64,000 nt of DNA from Lepas anatifera (taxonomy: Eukaryota > Arthropoda > Thecostraca > Lepadidae): NCBI GenBank assembly GCA_034440635.1, contig JAOTON010000767.1, positions 1,612,001 through 1,676,000 on the forward strand. The letters run 5' to 3'. Of this stretch, positions 34,181-47,200 are shown one piece after another. A program made the translations under genes and the position numbers. Each line of letters starts with the position of its first letter. The first letter of the stretch is position 1. The notes beneath the pieces are model-generated. The model was not told where the DNA came from. It ran no database searches and saw only the letters and a program-made list of their open reading frames with translations.

Positions 34181-34495
34181 CTCCAGATGAATGGGTGGCT
34201 GGCTGGTCCACACAGCGTTCAGCTGCCGACGCCGACGCCGCGGCTGCGGGTCCGGCAATCAGGCCGTCCGAGTAATGACACGGCTGCAGGCTGCCCAGCA
34301 GCGAGGCAATTCCCCTCGACCCGCAGACTGGCCAGGGGCCTGCAGCGGGTACGATGGCACTGGGCGGCAGATAGGCCACTGCACTGCAGCGTCAATGGTC
34401 ACCAGCCCGCACCGCGCAGAAACCCGTCTCCGCTTATCTGGCAATCGCCGTGGAAAACGGTCACTGGCCGCGCCGGGTCTGCAGGTCGCCTGGTT

Positions 34496-34895
34496 GGCTC
34501 TGCAGGTCGGTTGGGTGTTGCTCTACTGGTTGGTTGGGTGACTGTGCTGGTTGGTTGGGTGACTCTGCTGGGCGGTTGGGTGGATCTACTGTTTGGTTGG
34601 GTGGGTCTACTGGTCGGTTGGGTGACTGCTAGTCGGTTGGGTGGGTCTACTGGTCGGTTGGGTGACTCTGCTGGTCGGTTGGGTGGATCTACTGGTCGGT
34701 TGGGTGACTCTGCTGGTCGGTTGGGTGACTCTGCTGGTCGGTTGGGTGACTCTGCTGGTCGGTTGGGTGGATCTACTGGTTGGTTGGGTGGATCTACTGG
34801 TTGGTTGGGTGGGTCTACTGGTCGCTTGGGTGGACTGCTAGTCGGTTGGGTGGGTCTACTGGTCGGTTGGGTGACTCTGCTGGTCGGTTGGGTGG
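34496..34895 (+). repeat. 21-bp minisatellite, about 19 copies
   Basis: Units are of the form ctggtcggttgggtgactctg, alternating with versions carrying gggtggatcta or gggtgggtcta. The period of 21 keeps three-base phase, so frames on both strands stay open and read heptapeptides such as LLVGWVT or RPTQPTS-like strings. The mix of unit types forms a higher-order pattern. GC-rich DNA precedes it (34180-34495). No gene is inferred. Confidence 0.95.
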
Positions 34896-34955
34896 CGGAG
34901 CCTGTCTCCTGAAGCATAGGTCCTGGGTTGAAGTCCCGCTGGGTTTTTTTTTAAT
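34880..34955 (+). repeat. tRNA-like segment with T9 tail, at the end of the minisatellite
   Basis: The last unit runs into TGGCGGAGCCTG, an A-box-like word, then a B-box-like GGGTTGAAGTCCC, then a run of nine T. This resembles a decayed tRNA-derived element with a Pol III terminator. A cloverleaf cannot be folded convincingly. Confidence 0.3.
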
Positions 34956-35099
34956 AAGTGCAATCTGATATACCCAAGATCGGTCAGAACAAGTTCGGAG
35001 TTGGCATCATCATCGTCTTCCTCAATAGCTGTTTTCAGTTGCGTCAGCTACATTTGCCACTTTCTGCTTATGTCAAGGCGGTGAACGTCATATATCCTA

Positions 35100-35410
35100 A
35101 GCAGCTGATGCGTCGTCGAATGGCGACAACGATGGCTGGGTGGCGGGGCGGCTGTGCAGGCAGGCTGGGAGGCGGCTGGCACCACTGTCGCGCTCTCTCC
35201 CGCGCTTTTCTCCGGGAGTGGCGGTGTCGTCAGCGGCCCCAGGCGCGCCCCTGGCAGCCAGGGCCCATCCTCGCGGCAGGCCACTCCCTGACCGGCTGGC
35301 GCGGCCACTCCCCGGTCCCTCCGCTCCGTCAGACCCCATCCTCCACTGTGTCTGCTGACGGGCATGCCGACACGTTTCTTGTGCTGCTGGGTTTCGTCCA
35401 GCCTTGCTGA
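35100..35410. other. CpG-rich patch, no gene recognised
   Basis: GC-rich stretch with open frames on both strands explained by composition. Confidence 0.3.
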
Positions 35411-35535
35411 AAGTTTAACATGAGTTGGATGGATAGGAAGGACTTGTAATATTGGGATACCACTCCAATGTTAGGACCTTTTCACCTGCCAGCATCTCTG
35501 CAGAAACTGAGGGTTAAATATTCATCGGGTTTTAA

Positions 35536-36550
35536 CCCTCGCCCCACCGGGGGGCCATCGATGGCCCCCTAAGGTTTTTCCGGGATAGCAGAAAAACAAC
35601 GAGGCGCAGCACCGCGGTTGAGGGCTCTACCTCTCACTGCATCATTTTCCCATCATCCCTGAAATTTTTACCCCGGGTCACTCAAGGTCAGGTCACCAGA
35701 CGAGGTCAACCAAGGTCACCTCACTTCACCTTTAGAGCTCTGTAAGAGCTACATTTCAAAGTCGATCGATTTGAAACTTCCTACACTTCATGACCCCTCC
35801 AGGTCTACAAGGTGTATATCCGGGATTTTTCGATTTCGTGCCCTGAGGTCAGGTCACGAGGCGACCTCTCCCATTGGAAAAGCATGGGGAAAAGCTATTT
35901 CATGATATAAAAGCCACAAAAATAATTGCAAATACTCAGACTGCTCAGAACAACGTTTTTGGACACCCTTTCACGGATCCCAGGGGTCATATTTGCCCTT
36001 TGACTTTTCCAAGGTCATCCAAGGTCACCAGAGGTCAAAAACAGTATTTTGACAATAACTTTTGACCTAATTGAGCTAGAGCGGTGAAACAAACACCATC
36101 GTGTTTGTCTTGTCACTGGCTTTCATTTGATATACGGCAAGTCACTTTTGACCTTTCGTGACCTCAGGTCATATTAGGTCACGAGGTGACCTCTGGCGGT
36201 CAAACCACTGGCGGGAGGTCTTTACGTTCCACATAGCGGAAAAAGTACTGGCAATTTGCTATCAAATGTACTTTACCAGGCCTCAATAGCTCTAATGACA
36301 TAAGAGTTATGCCCAGTTTGCTTAATCATTGCATATTTGAGTGAAAATAGCCGATCTTGACCTAATTTGACCTCTGGAGGTCAAACCATTGACCTGAGCA
36401 CTAAAACATGCCAAGTAATTTCTTACTGAATTCACGCGAGCTTTCTATTGCACTTTGCAGATTTGCGCTAACGCCCATATTTTCGAGTTAGAGGGGGCCA
36501 TCGATGGCCCCCGTGGGGCGAAGGTGGCGCCGACCCCGGTGGGGCGCGGG
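35536..36550 (+). mobile_element. AGGTCA-rich piggyBac-like MITE, copy A3 (reference copy)
   Basis: A 1015-bp element between TTAA at 35532-35535 and 36551-36554. The left end reads CCCTCGCCCCACCGGGG; the right end is its near-complement with a duplicated section. Palindromes centred on CCATCGATGG lie inside both ends (near 35561-35577 and 36497-36513). More than 20 GGTCA/TGACC motifs fill the body. They include TGACCT at 36159, AGGTCA at 36166 and 36176 (direct repeat, 4-bp spacer) and TGACCT at 36187. No open frame resembles a transposase, so a piggyBac-type transposase acting in trans is inferred. Confidence 0.88.
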
Positions 36551-36554
36551 TTAA

Positions 36555-39500
36555 ACATTACTTCAAACCACCGTTTAAGTCTTTGCTGAATGCTTTGAGA
36601 AATGGTAAACCTTTAATCAGTACCGCACCCAGATTGCAATTTCACATGTGGGATAGAGGATATTATTCCTTGATTACCCCTGAGTAAGAACCTTTCACTT
36701 TATTAGAGGCTTTTCCAGATTTTACTCCCTTCAGCTGCCTACGATACCGTCTAAGAAGCTCAGATACATCACAAAAATTTACAGAGGGAAAATTAAACCA
36801 TAATCGAAATGGGTTTTTGATGCTTGTGCTTTACATATTTTGATGATCACAAAGGATTGTGGTTAATGTACAGGTGCTCTTTCAATTATGGTGGCAATGC
36901 GTCGAGGTGCAGCTTCGTCTAAGACACAGTCAAAATACATCAGCCACACCTTTCTTTGTCTATCACAATTTTCCAAAAAATCTAGACTGATTAATAAGCT
37001 GCAGTTTGATGTTTTTCGAATTATACAAAGTTATAATTGGTGAAGTCCAGCTTTTACATCTAACTGCAAGGTACCTAAGGTATGTGGCTAGATAGATGAT
37101 GAAGTTCAATTACTGAAAAGTAATCCGGAAACTTAGGTACTATGTTCTCAAAGCTGAAGAGAAACACTGAAAACCTATTAGTATGCAGACTTTGCCTGAT
37201 ATCAATTAATATATTTTAGAAATTAACATTCTGAAAATATTTCGTGAATCACTTTGTGTCATTATCATTGTGGAAGTGTGTTTCCTCTTATCTTCTCCCG
37301 CTGTGCACACCATTAAACCCACAGATTGAGCCACACCATTTCGTTCGTACGTTAATGACACACTGGGGAATTACCATCAGGAAATGAACGTGCCTGAGGT
37401 AAGGGCGGTGTTCATGACTCATCTCCGAAGGATTTAAGATGCCTATCCTCCAGCAGTGATAGTCACAATATCTCCCTCTGTTGCCACCTAAGTTCACAGC
37501 GGAATACAGAAGTGTCCACGTCATGTGGCGTAATGATAGCATACTTCATCGTTATTTTGTCTTTGCAGACTAGAAAAAACGACTTGTTTATGTATGTTTA
37601 TTTTCATGTATCTTGGTGTTTTCATGTGTTTATACGAGCTAATAAAAGTTATGCTAGATGGTTGAAAACAATTTCACAGCCAACCTTAGTGGGGTATGTG
37701 GTACCGACTCAACGAAGCTGTTTTGTATTTTACTTGGCTTTGCCGCTCTATCATCGTGACATAATCACGGTTTTTACAATATAATCATATATTGGAAGCA
37801 AGCAAGATACAAATTTTAGAGCAGCCTTCAAAACTCTAGCGTGTACAGTACAGTGATCCTAGCTGAAATTCAACCGATCAGGTTGTTCCTAGCGCAAGAA
37901 ATTGCCCATGAAGGACATGAAACAACAGGCCACACCCAAGCACAATTATTCTTATAAAATATAATTAAAATTGAATCAGATAAATCACCATCAGCTTTGG
38001 GAGGATGAGGGAACCAAGATACATGGTCCCGAAGTTTCCATCCCAAGTATTTTCAAATTTCAACCAATACAAGAGTTGACGATTACTCTGGGAGTATGAG
38101 CATAAACTAACGATGGGCCAAAACATGGACCTGTCAAAATAACATATCCGTTGACCTATTCGGCTGTTGCACTCGAATTGTTCCCATCTCCTTTACTTTC
38201 TGTGCGGAAAATCCATTTAGAATCGACATGTCTGCTCACTTTCTGACCTTTTCGGCACAAAATTTAGCTATTTCCAAACCAAATTGGAAAATTAGGTTCC
38301 TAAAATTAATAACGTATTATTGCTGACGAAGGCGCAAGTTGGCGGAGTCACGCGTATGACCTTTTTATTTTAAGCATTTTTCCTATAGAAAAGTAATTCA
38401 TAATAAATTTGCAACACTTCCATATGTATTGTTCTGGGATATTGGGATATAAGTTGAATAGGTGTTCAGAATATGTAATGGTAATAGAATACTTACCTTA
38501 CAAAGATAAAGCTTCAAGTGTATCAGTATAAGAAGCTAGAAAAGTTCGTTCCTGACACGCATACTAATTCTTACCAAACAAAGGTCCCTGTGGAGTTAAA
38601 CAAGAGGGCAAATGGCTGTTCCCAACACCCAGAATAATTGGGGTAGGTATCAGATTGCGACAAGCTACTAAACAAAAGGGCACAATCCTTCAGCCCCGCA
38701 AACGCTTGGCTGAGTACCAGTCTCACTTTGGAAGTAAATGGATGGACTAGAAACAAAATATACAAATTTCTACTGGTTAGCCGAGACATTGCACCAGCTT
38801 TATAGACAGCATTTAGCTTTTCTGACCTATGATCACTGCTTCGAAGTTAAATCACCAACAAACATACACACGAAACACTTTCATGTGAGACCAAATTCAA
38901 TTTAAATTAAGTATTTACTTTAAAGTGGCTAACCTCCAACCCACGAATTATATTTTTTTCATTCTGAGAATCCCGGTTCAAGGAGCACTTTGGGCCTTTA
39001 TATTCGCAAACTTGGCAGGACCTTACGGCCTTAGGGGCTTACCACGCCCCGTACTCACAAAAACAACAGGTATAGTCTGGCCAAGATGACCATTGAGGCT
39101 CACCCATCAATCTTGGGCGCTAAGATCAACCTCTAGTTTTGAAAGGAGCTGTGAGATCTGTCCCGATCTGATATATCGGTTTAGTTTTTCCACCTTCTAT
39201 CAACCTGATCCATGTCACCCATCACTTGACGAAGTGTCTACTGTCCATGCTAGACAGAAAGGTGTCACTTCTATATCCAGCTTTCAGGATGTCATCACTA
39301 CATATAGATACAAATCATGTGCTTAGAATGAGAATCAGCCATGCCCTGCTCATGTTTTATACATCATGCCTATCGTATGTTTCTCCACAGCGTCCATTTT
39401 CACGGCTACATTTTTCAATGAATCTATCATGGAAGAATGGGTTTTGAAAGTATTGTATAAAGGAAGAACTCATTGTAATAAAGAACTCAATCAATAGGAA

Positions 39501-42500
39501 ATAATCTGAACGAATTTCGTAGCAAATACATATTGTTAATCACAGACTGGCCTAAAACGTTGTGTAGCATTTTCTTGTTTTAAAATCAATGGATTATTAT
39601 GATTGGTTCAATTCTTTTCACAGAAAATCATTTGTGAGTCTTCCTAGTTGAAATTTGACGCATGTAAGACTAGTCTCTAGTGGACTAGTCATCACCTGTC
39701 CCTGTCGGTTATCCCTGGATCTACAATTTGTATCTACCTGTTTAGGCAGATTAGTTCCAGTGCTCCTGGGACGTTTTTTGCTCTCACCCACATCGACTAG
39801 ATCAGCCTCGTACGAAACCTCTCTCCCGTCGGGAGTGACCGATGACGTATGATCCGGGGCCTAAATGATGCTGCTCCCGGTCTAAGCGATGGCGAATCGT
39901 TTCGAGTGGGTTCTCGAGTGGGGACAACCGGTACCACATAACGGAGATGAAATGCGAGAACAGAACTAATGGAAAAATTTGGCCAGAACCCTAATTGAAG
40001 CTTAAGAGAATTATACCTTTAGAGGCGTTAAATTAGGAGAATCTTATTCACTGGCAGCGTGAAATGATGTTATTTCAACATCAAATTTGCAGTGTTATCC
40101 ACATAACTTTCGGATGCTATCAATCATGAGAACTGCATACAAATGTAGTGGTTATGTTTCATCGCGTTGATTTAGAGTCTTTCTAATTGCTGACCTAGAG
40201 AAATATGAATAATGATGGACGTTGAGCTTGCAAACTTCCAGCATGCGTGTCATCATCTTCGCATTCAAGTGTATAATGACCACAATGGTCAGTTTCTGTC
40301 TCGATTATTTTTGGATATTTCTCTGCATATATCGTGAATTTACCTGAGGAGAAATGGAGAGGTAGCGACACCAGACAACGCATTCAATTGGGCCAATAAA
40401 GTCTGCTCGCCTCTCATCTTAAACACTTATGGTGTAAACATAAATTCAAATACTGAGGTAAAATAGTTTTTTCTAGGATCTAAGTGGCCCGTGGCATTCT
40501 GGGAGCGTTGACTATCGCGGGTTTGACCTCAGCCAGAGGAAGAATTTGGCGCCCTCTCCTATTTCAATCCTAGCTACTCCCCTTCCCTCTACGACACCGT
40601 ATGGCCTCAGAACTTGGTGCGTCGTTAAGCTTCAAAAATTGTAAAGCAGAACTCTGGGTTTATATCTTTGTGGAGGTGCCCAGGCACCACCAATGGAAGG
40701 TTAATTCAGTTATTAAATAGCCTGTAAACTACACTTTTTCAGGACTTAAAATCGGTTTTATCTGACATAAATTGTTTTTGTGCGTGCAAAGATAAAGATT
40801 TTATGATATCTCTATTTGTGAGGTAGTTATTTACATTGTTCAAAATTCTAGCACCCTCAATGGTTCTGAGAAATCCACGTCCCTGCTTATTACAACTATG
40901 ATAAAGAGTGAACTTTTCTGAGTTGAGCATTGCGTATAGACAAATGCAAGTGTATGCTCAATTCAGTAATAATGATCAAAATTAAAACAAAATAATTGGA
41001 AGTACTTAATCACCACGATATCTTAGCATGTATATGCAATACCATGTCTTAACGAAATGCAGGTCCGTGCCCAATTCAGTGAAGTTCACTCTCTGTTATA
41101 ACTTTAAAGTTTATTTCATGACTAAAACCGGTAGCATGGATCAGCAATTTGAGGAATGAAGAGTTGATATACCTTTTTCACAAGCAATAGTCCAAATGCA
41201 ACACAGAAAGCACTGATCATTTCGTTTTTCTTGCGATGCTAAGAAGCCTGGAGAGTATGCGCCTAGTGATAAGCTGTATGCTGATTAGTATCACTGCGTG
41301 GCATTTCTCGGAGTGCGTCGCCCTTTGTTGAAACTGTATTCATTCAACCAAGAGTCTGAGTTGAAGGCTAGTCGGGCTATTCAAACACAGCTTAGTCCAA
41401 TCTCACGCAATCCCTCTCAACAGAGCAAGCTTTTGCAAATGCCATAAGTCTTGGTTGTGAGTCGTTCACTCTCAAAAGCTATCCTACGTGATGTTTTGCC
41501 CTTCATGTTCCAGCGCAGTTTCCCGGATTCATCTTGTTGGATACTGCAACGTCCAGGTTATTCCTGCTCAATTCTGCACGATCTGACGTCCTCAGGCCAA
41601 TTTACTGACGTCTGACGTCATACAAGCTAGTTTTATGACGTAATAATGCTCCGAAAGCCAGGTGGCTGGGTGGAACCGGCCTTCTCCATAGAGCTCAGGC
41701 AGGGGCGTTGGTTCATATTTTACTGGGGTGGGGGGGGGAGTTAATGACCAAGGGAGGGATGCAAAGCTAAGGCAAGATGCCATCGATGTGGTTAATCAAC
41801 ATAAGATTTGGTACCAATCGATAAGCGAGAGAAAAAGTTAAAGATGATCACCCGTCAACGTCTCCCTGCTTTCGACACCCATGGGCTCAGGACATTAGCC
41901 ACTACTTACCGCTGTACAGCAGACACTTAGCAGGCTTTGGGCCTAGTTTTTACTTTGTCGCTATCTCAGACTTGTGGTTACCATAATTCTGGATATGATC
42001 TTCAGTACTTTCCCTGAGAACCCTGCTGGTTCTCGAGAACAGTCGGTGCGGCGTGTGATCTCCGGCCGCAGTTTTGGCATCGTCCGCGCGGAGCGGCTCG
42101 GAGCGCGGCCGGCCGGTGTTGACCGTCCTCGCCGGCTGCCCCCTGAAGTGGCCTCGTGTCTCACCAACTGTGTCAACTGACGGGTTGCGGGACCTCCGTC
42201 GGCGGCGACCTCGCGGGGCCGGCCGCTGCACCGTTGGCGGGTGGACTCGGCCGGGCGGACCCGGCCCGCGGCCAGAGACTGCCCTCCATTGCGTAACGCT
42301 GACGCCGATCAGGCGTCTCTTATGGGCTTGCCAGGGCTAGTTCATTAGAGCAACGCTCAAACCTGTCCAGAAATTTGGCCAGAGCCGTGCAAGCGTGAGC
42401 GTTGTTTCTGATATGGCGCCAACAATACCGGCGGGACGCAGAATACCAGAACGCCAGTAATGGTAATGCTAAAACATGAATATACAAAACTACCGGAATT

Positions 42501-43256
42501 ATGAAGAATTATACCTTCATTAGTAAATTGTCAGTGGTAGTGTTAAGATCTTATTTCGCACACATAATTTAAGAAACAGCTTTTCATAATATATATTCTT
42601 ATAGGCACCGTCCTACATTGTCGACTACCGATTGGCCAATTCCTACGGCTGAGACAGGCGACCCATCATCAACAGGCCTCAGTCTGTTTCGGAATGTCCT
42701 TCACTGCTCCGTAAGAAACTTTGCGACTGCAAACGCATCTGTAAAAAGTTATAAATTCAACAAATATCCACCTCGTTTTTTCAGAATACGCATCTGTTTC
42801 ACGGATAAGACATGAATAACATATGCAAAAATTAAAGGTTTCGGAAAAATGGAAACAAATAGAACACGCCAGGGAGCAATTCAGGTTGTCCTTTATTTGA
42901 ATTTTTTCCAGATGCACGTCTGTTCGGTCCGCGACCTGTGTCATGCGCACATCGGGAGCACTGGTCTGATGATGGTGATTGGTGGCTTTGGTGATGTCCA
43001 AACCAAAATCGCTATGGCTACAGTTCGTTTAATCCAAGAAAAGCTGTCCTCCAAAGTAGCGACATCTACTGATACACGTGACTTGTGGTCTGTAAATGCA
43101 AGACGTCAACTTTTTCTGCTGGAGTTTTGCTTTTTTAACATTTTCTCGACCACACTAAGCCTGACAATTTTCTGAGGGGAAATCCAAGTGCATTTTGGAC
43201 CCTTTGGACTTTGGACGATGGTTTTTCTCAGATAAAATGAACTATAGTGAATTTAC
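36555..43256. other. Long stretch without a recognised gene
   Basis: About 6.7 kb, mostly AT-rich, with short open frames lacking domains. A CpG-rich patch occurs at 42040-42300. Four CRE-like sites cluster at 41584-41643. I see no microsatellite or bounded mobile element. It may be intron or intergenic DNA. Confidence 0.5.
41584..41643. promoter_or_regulatory. Cluster of four CRE-like sites
   Basis: TGACGTC at 41584 and 41606, TGACGTCA at 41613 and TGACGTAA at 41636, all within 60 bp. These match CREB/ATF-type sites. No transcription start was identified nearby. Confidence 0.4.
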
Positions 43257-43260
43257 TTAA

Positions 43261-44284
43261 CCCGCGCCCCACCGGGGTCCGGCGCCACCTTCGCCCCACC
43301 GGGGGGGCCATCGATGGCCCCCTCTAACTCCGAAAATATGGGCGTTAGCGCAAATCTGCAAAGTGCAATAGAAAGCTCGCGTGAATTCAGTAAGAAATTA
43401 CTTCGCATGTTTTAGTGCTCAGGTCAATGGTTTGACCTCCAGAGGTCAAATTAGGTCAAGATCGGCTATTTTCACTCAAATATGCAATGATTAAGCAAAC
43501 TGGGCATAACTCTTATGTCATTAGAGCTATTGAGGCCTGGTAAAGTACATTTGATAGCAAATTGCCAGTACTTTTTCCGCTATGTGGAACCTAAAGACCT
43601 CCCGCCAGTGGTTTGACCGCCAGAGGTCACCTCGTGACCTAATATGACCTGAGGTCACGAAAGGTCAAAAGTGACCTTGTCGTATATCAAATGAAAGCCA
43701 GTGACAAGACAAACACGATGGTGTTTATTTCACCGCTCTAGCTCAATTAGGTCAAAAGTTATTGTCAAAATACTGTTTTTGACCTCTGGTGACCTTGGAT
43801 GACCTTGGAAAAGTCAAAGGGCAAATATGACCCCTGGGATCCGTGAAAGGGTGTCCAAAAACGTTGTTCTGAGCAGTCTGAGTATTTGCAATCATTTTTG
43901 TGGCTTTTATATCATGAAATAGCTTTTCCCCATGCTTTTCCAATGGGAGAGGTCGCCTCGTGACCTGACCTCAGGGCACGAAATCGAAAAATCCCGGATA
44001 TACACCTTGTAGACCCTGGAGGGGTCATGAAGTGTAGGACGTTTCAAATCGATCGACTTTGAAATGTAGCTCTTACAGAGCTCTAAAGGTGAAGTGAGGT
44101 GACCTTGGTTGACCTCGTCTGGTGACCTGACCTTGAGTGACCCGGGGTAAAAATTTCAGGGATGATGGGAAAATGATGCAGTGAGAGGTAGAGCCCTCAA
44201 CCGCGGTGCTGCGCCTCGTCGTTTTTCTGCTATCCCGGAAAAACCTTAGGGGGGCCATCGATGGCCCCTTCGGTGGGGCGAGGG
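43261..44284 (-). mobile_element. AGGTCA-rich piggyBac-like MITE, copy A4
   Basis: A 1024-bp element in reverse orientation to copies A1-A3, flanked by TTAA at 43257-43260 and 44285-44288. Palindromes with centre CCATCGATGG remain at both ends (43309 and 44254 regions). It is close to copy A3 over its whole length, with few substitutions, which suggests recent spread. Confidence 0.88.
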
Positions 44285-44288
44285 TTAA

Positions 44289-47200
44289 GAACGAACGTAT
44301 ATACTTCCATGCCAGGTCGGAATGCCACTAAATAACTGGCTTCAGTTTTTCATATCATCGCTAAATTTGGTTATTTTATCATGCCAGTTTTATATTTTTC
44401 TCTGCGTTTCCATTGGGGTGTACAAAAAGAGTTGCATTGTGATGCGAGTGCTCTGTGATAAGTTCTAATTTTCAACTACGTTATACCAAAATCTATACAC
44501 ACAAGCAAAGGCAACTGTTGTGACACTGTTACTTCTAGAATACTGTTTAAAGATAGATGTGTTTGGAATGGACAGTTATTAATTGTCCTGGCTTACCAGC
44601 AAGAGTATTTTGAGGCGCCAGATACGCAAAAGTGCAGACAATAATAATGTATATTCCAAGCGAGGTAGGAACAGTATTTGTATGATTTACAATGTGAAAT
44701 ATTGGTGATATAGAAAAGAAGCTCAAGGCTAGTGGCTGTCCTGACTATCCTTTAACATGCAAGAAGTTTATCGTGTAGTAAAATTTGGCCCATTACTCGG
44801 CACCAACCAGATACGTCACACATAAATGACTTCGTGACAGCCGAACGGACAACCTGATTGGGAGATTGACATATTCCCTCGCCACTCCCTTGAATCCGCC
44901 TTTGAAGTTGCTGTGTTCTACCGGAACAGACCATGTATAATTATACCGTAACCATACCCGAGCAGCCCACCGTACCTACTTTGTACACCAGTTACTGTGT
45001 ACCTCTGTAGTGTGTAATATCCCTTGGTGCAAGCGAGGGCTCGTAACCGGTGATCATGGGCCGTTGAGTATTGAGGAAGTCATGGCTGCGGCACGACATT
45101 GGCCTTGAATGGGGAAATTTGGCACCGTCGTCTGTGTGGGTTAGCAGCGATTGGACTACGGTGCGCTTTCATCAGACTTATGGATGCTGGCTGGTCATGA
45201 TCCAGCGCTGAAACTGACCTGCCCGCGGCCTTGCAACAACTAATTGCCAATAAACTAATTAGGCGCAGGCAGAATGTGTTCACGAGCCGAGCTGGCGTGA
45301 CTGCATAATGTTCTGGGCGTAGTATGTGTTCGGATGATCAAATTACGCCAAGGAAATAACGCTAGGTCAATTCACACACAGGTCTGTGTGTGACACAAAT
45401 GATACGTGTACTCTGATTTAGCATCTTAATATCCTAGTTTCAATTCGAACAAGTGCTTAATGTTCTGGAGCATATCGTTCGCAGGAGATGGCAAACGCTT
45501 TCATTTGCAAAGATCCCTGCATATCGTCTAAGTTTAATAAACTTAAATAGGCAGCTATGAAATATTTCATATTTATTTTTTACATAAAACTGGACATCAG
45601 TATTTCAGTTCGGTTGAAAAATAAAAGTATGCATAGTTTTAGTCCATCTTTATGTCGTAGGTTTGTCGTGGCGTTCTGGGAGCTGCAAATATATGTACCT
45701 TGGCTATTATTCATAAAAGGACCAATTACGTGGCCCAAATTGTATTTACAAGGCAAAAGGCTAGAGCTGAGGACCTTCCCGTTATGGAAATAACTCTACA
45801 TATTAATGAGAGATAAGTACCCGTTTCGTCCCCTTGAAGGCAGATCACAAAGTACCCAGACAGTTTTTCTAACAAAAAATCATCATTTATCTACCCAACA
45901 ACAGCTAAGTGGTCAAGTTACACGCAAAAACAATCCACGGATATTTCCCTGGCACGAATGGTAAGTCCTTGCTTTTATTGTTTTAATATAGTGTGGGTAC
46001 CTGAATTGACAATGTTGTCTTAGATGGAGAAAAACATTAAAAGCATGCTAAAACGTTTATAACTTGTAATGCGACAGAAAGTGGCGCATACCTTTATGTA
46101 AAAAATCAGCATTTCACCTAACATTTGCCTCGGGGCATAACCACCGCGGGAAAAGCACAAGCTCTGGATTCCGACGGTAGTTTCTCGTTAAGGGCAGGCT
46201 ATGCATCATTAGAGATTCATTTGTTGTCTAAGAAGTTTACAAAAAAATCTTATGGAGAAGAACCTTGTTTTTCTCAAGACAGGCAGCCAGCTTGTGTGAC
46301 ATATGTAGCTTGTCATACAAAAAACGAACTTTTTAGTCTCCTTTGTTTTACCCGTTGCCAATGGCAATGTCGGTCTATGAAACGACTAATCTCATCCTAG
46401 AAATGAAGTGCACTGATATCAAGGTCTCAGTGGTGGTTGGTAAGTTATATGAATGCGGGTTGAGAGCTAAGAGCTGCTATTCTCGACCTTGATTAGCTGT
46501 GGAGCTGTTACATTGAGGCCCGGCCAATCGGAGATGAAAAAATAGGACTACTTGTTTTACTTGACCTGAATTTGAAGACGCTGAAATGTTTGGATGCTTG
46601 ATACTTCGGAATTCGTAAGGACTTAGGCTTTGTCCTGCATTATTTTACTAAGGATGTGAACACAAATCACATACTAGATAATCCTAGAGAAACAATATAA
46701 AAACAAGGTAAATAGCAGAGTAAAATGCATTTTCATCGAAAGTTAACAACACTCGACATTTCATTTCCCAGCACATCGAAACTCCAGCCTTCGTCATCCA
46801 ACTACATATATGCATTTCACGCCGCTGCCGGAAGCTAGATGATCTGCGCAAACTAAACAAACTCCGCAGTCGCCGCAAACCGACCTGAGAACCTGTCAGC
46901 AGAAGATCGCTAACCGACCTAAGAACCCCTCAACAGGCCGCCGCTAACTGATCTGAGAACCCCTCAGCAGGCCGCCTCTAACTGACCTGAGGACCACCTC
47001 CCAGCAGGCCGCGGCTAACTGACCTAACGCCACGGATTCATCGGCCTGGCGAGGCTGTCCTTGTCGCACTTCTTGGTTTGTTCAGGTGCAGAGTGTAGCG
47101 ATGAATATCTCAGCAACAAGGCATAGCTTACAACAATATGCATACCCATTCACAGGCCATCACAGTTACATGAAAACAAGCTTTAACGGACAGTAAAGGT

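Noticed and set aside
34187..34917. Open frames of 241 (+) and 172 (-) residues
   Set aside because: Both are readings of the 21-bp minisatellite and adjacent GC-rich DNA; 21 is a multiple of three, so frames stay open on both strands.
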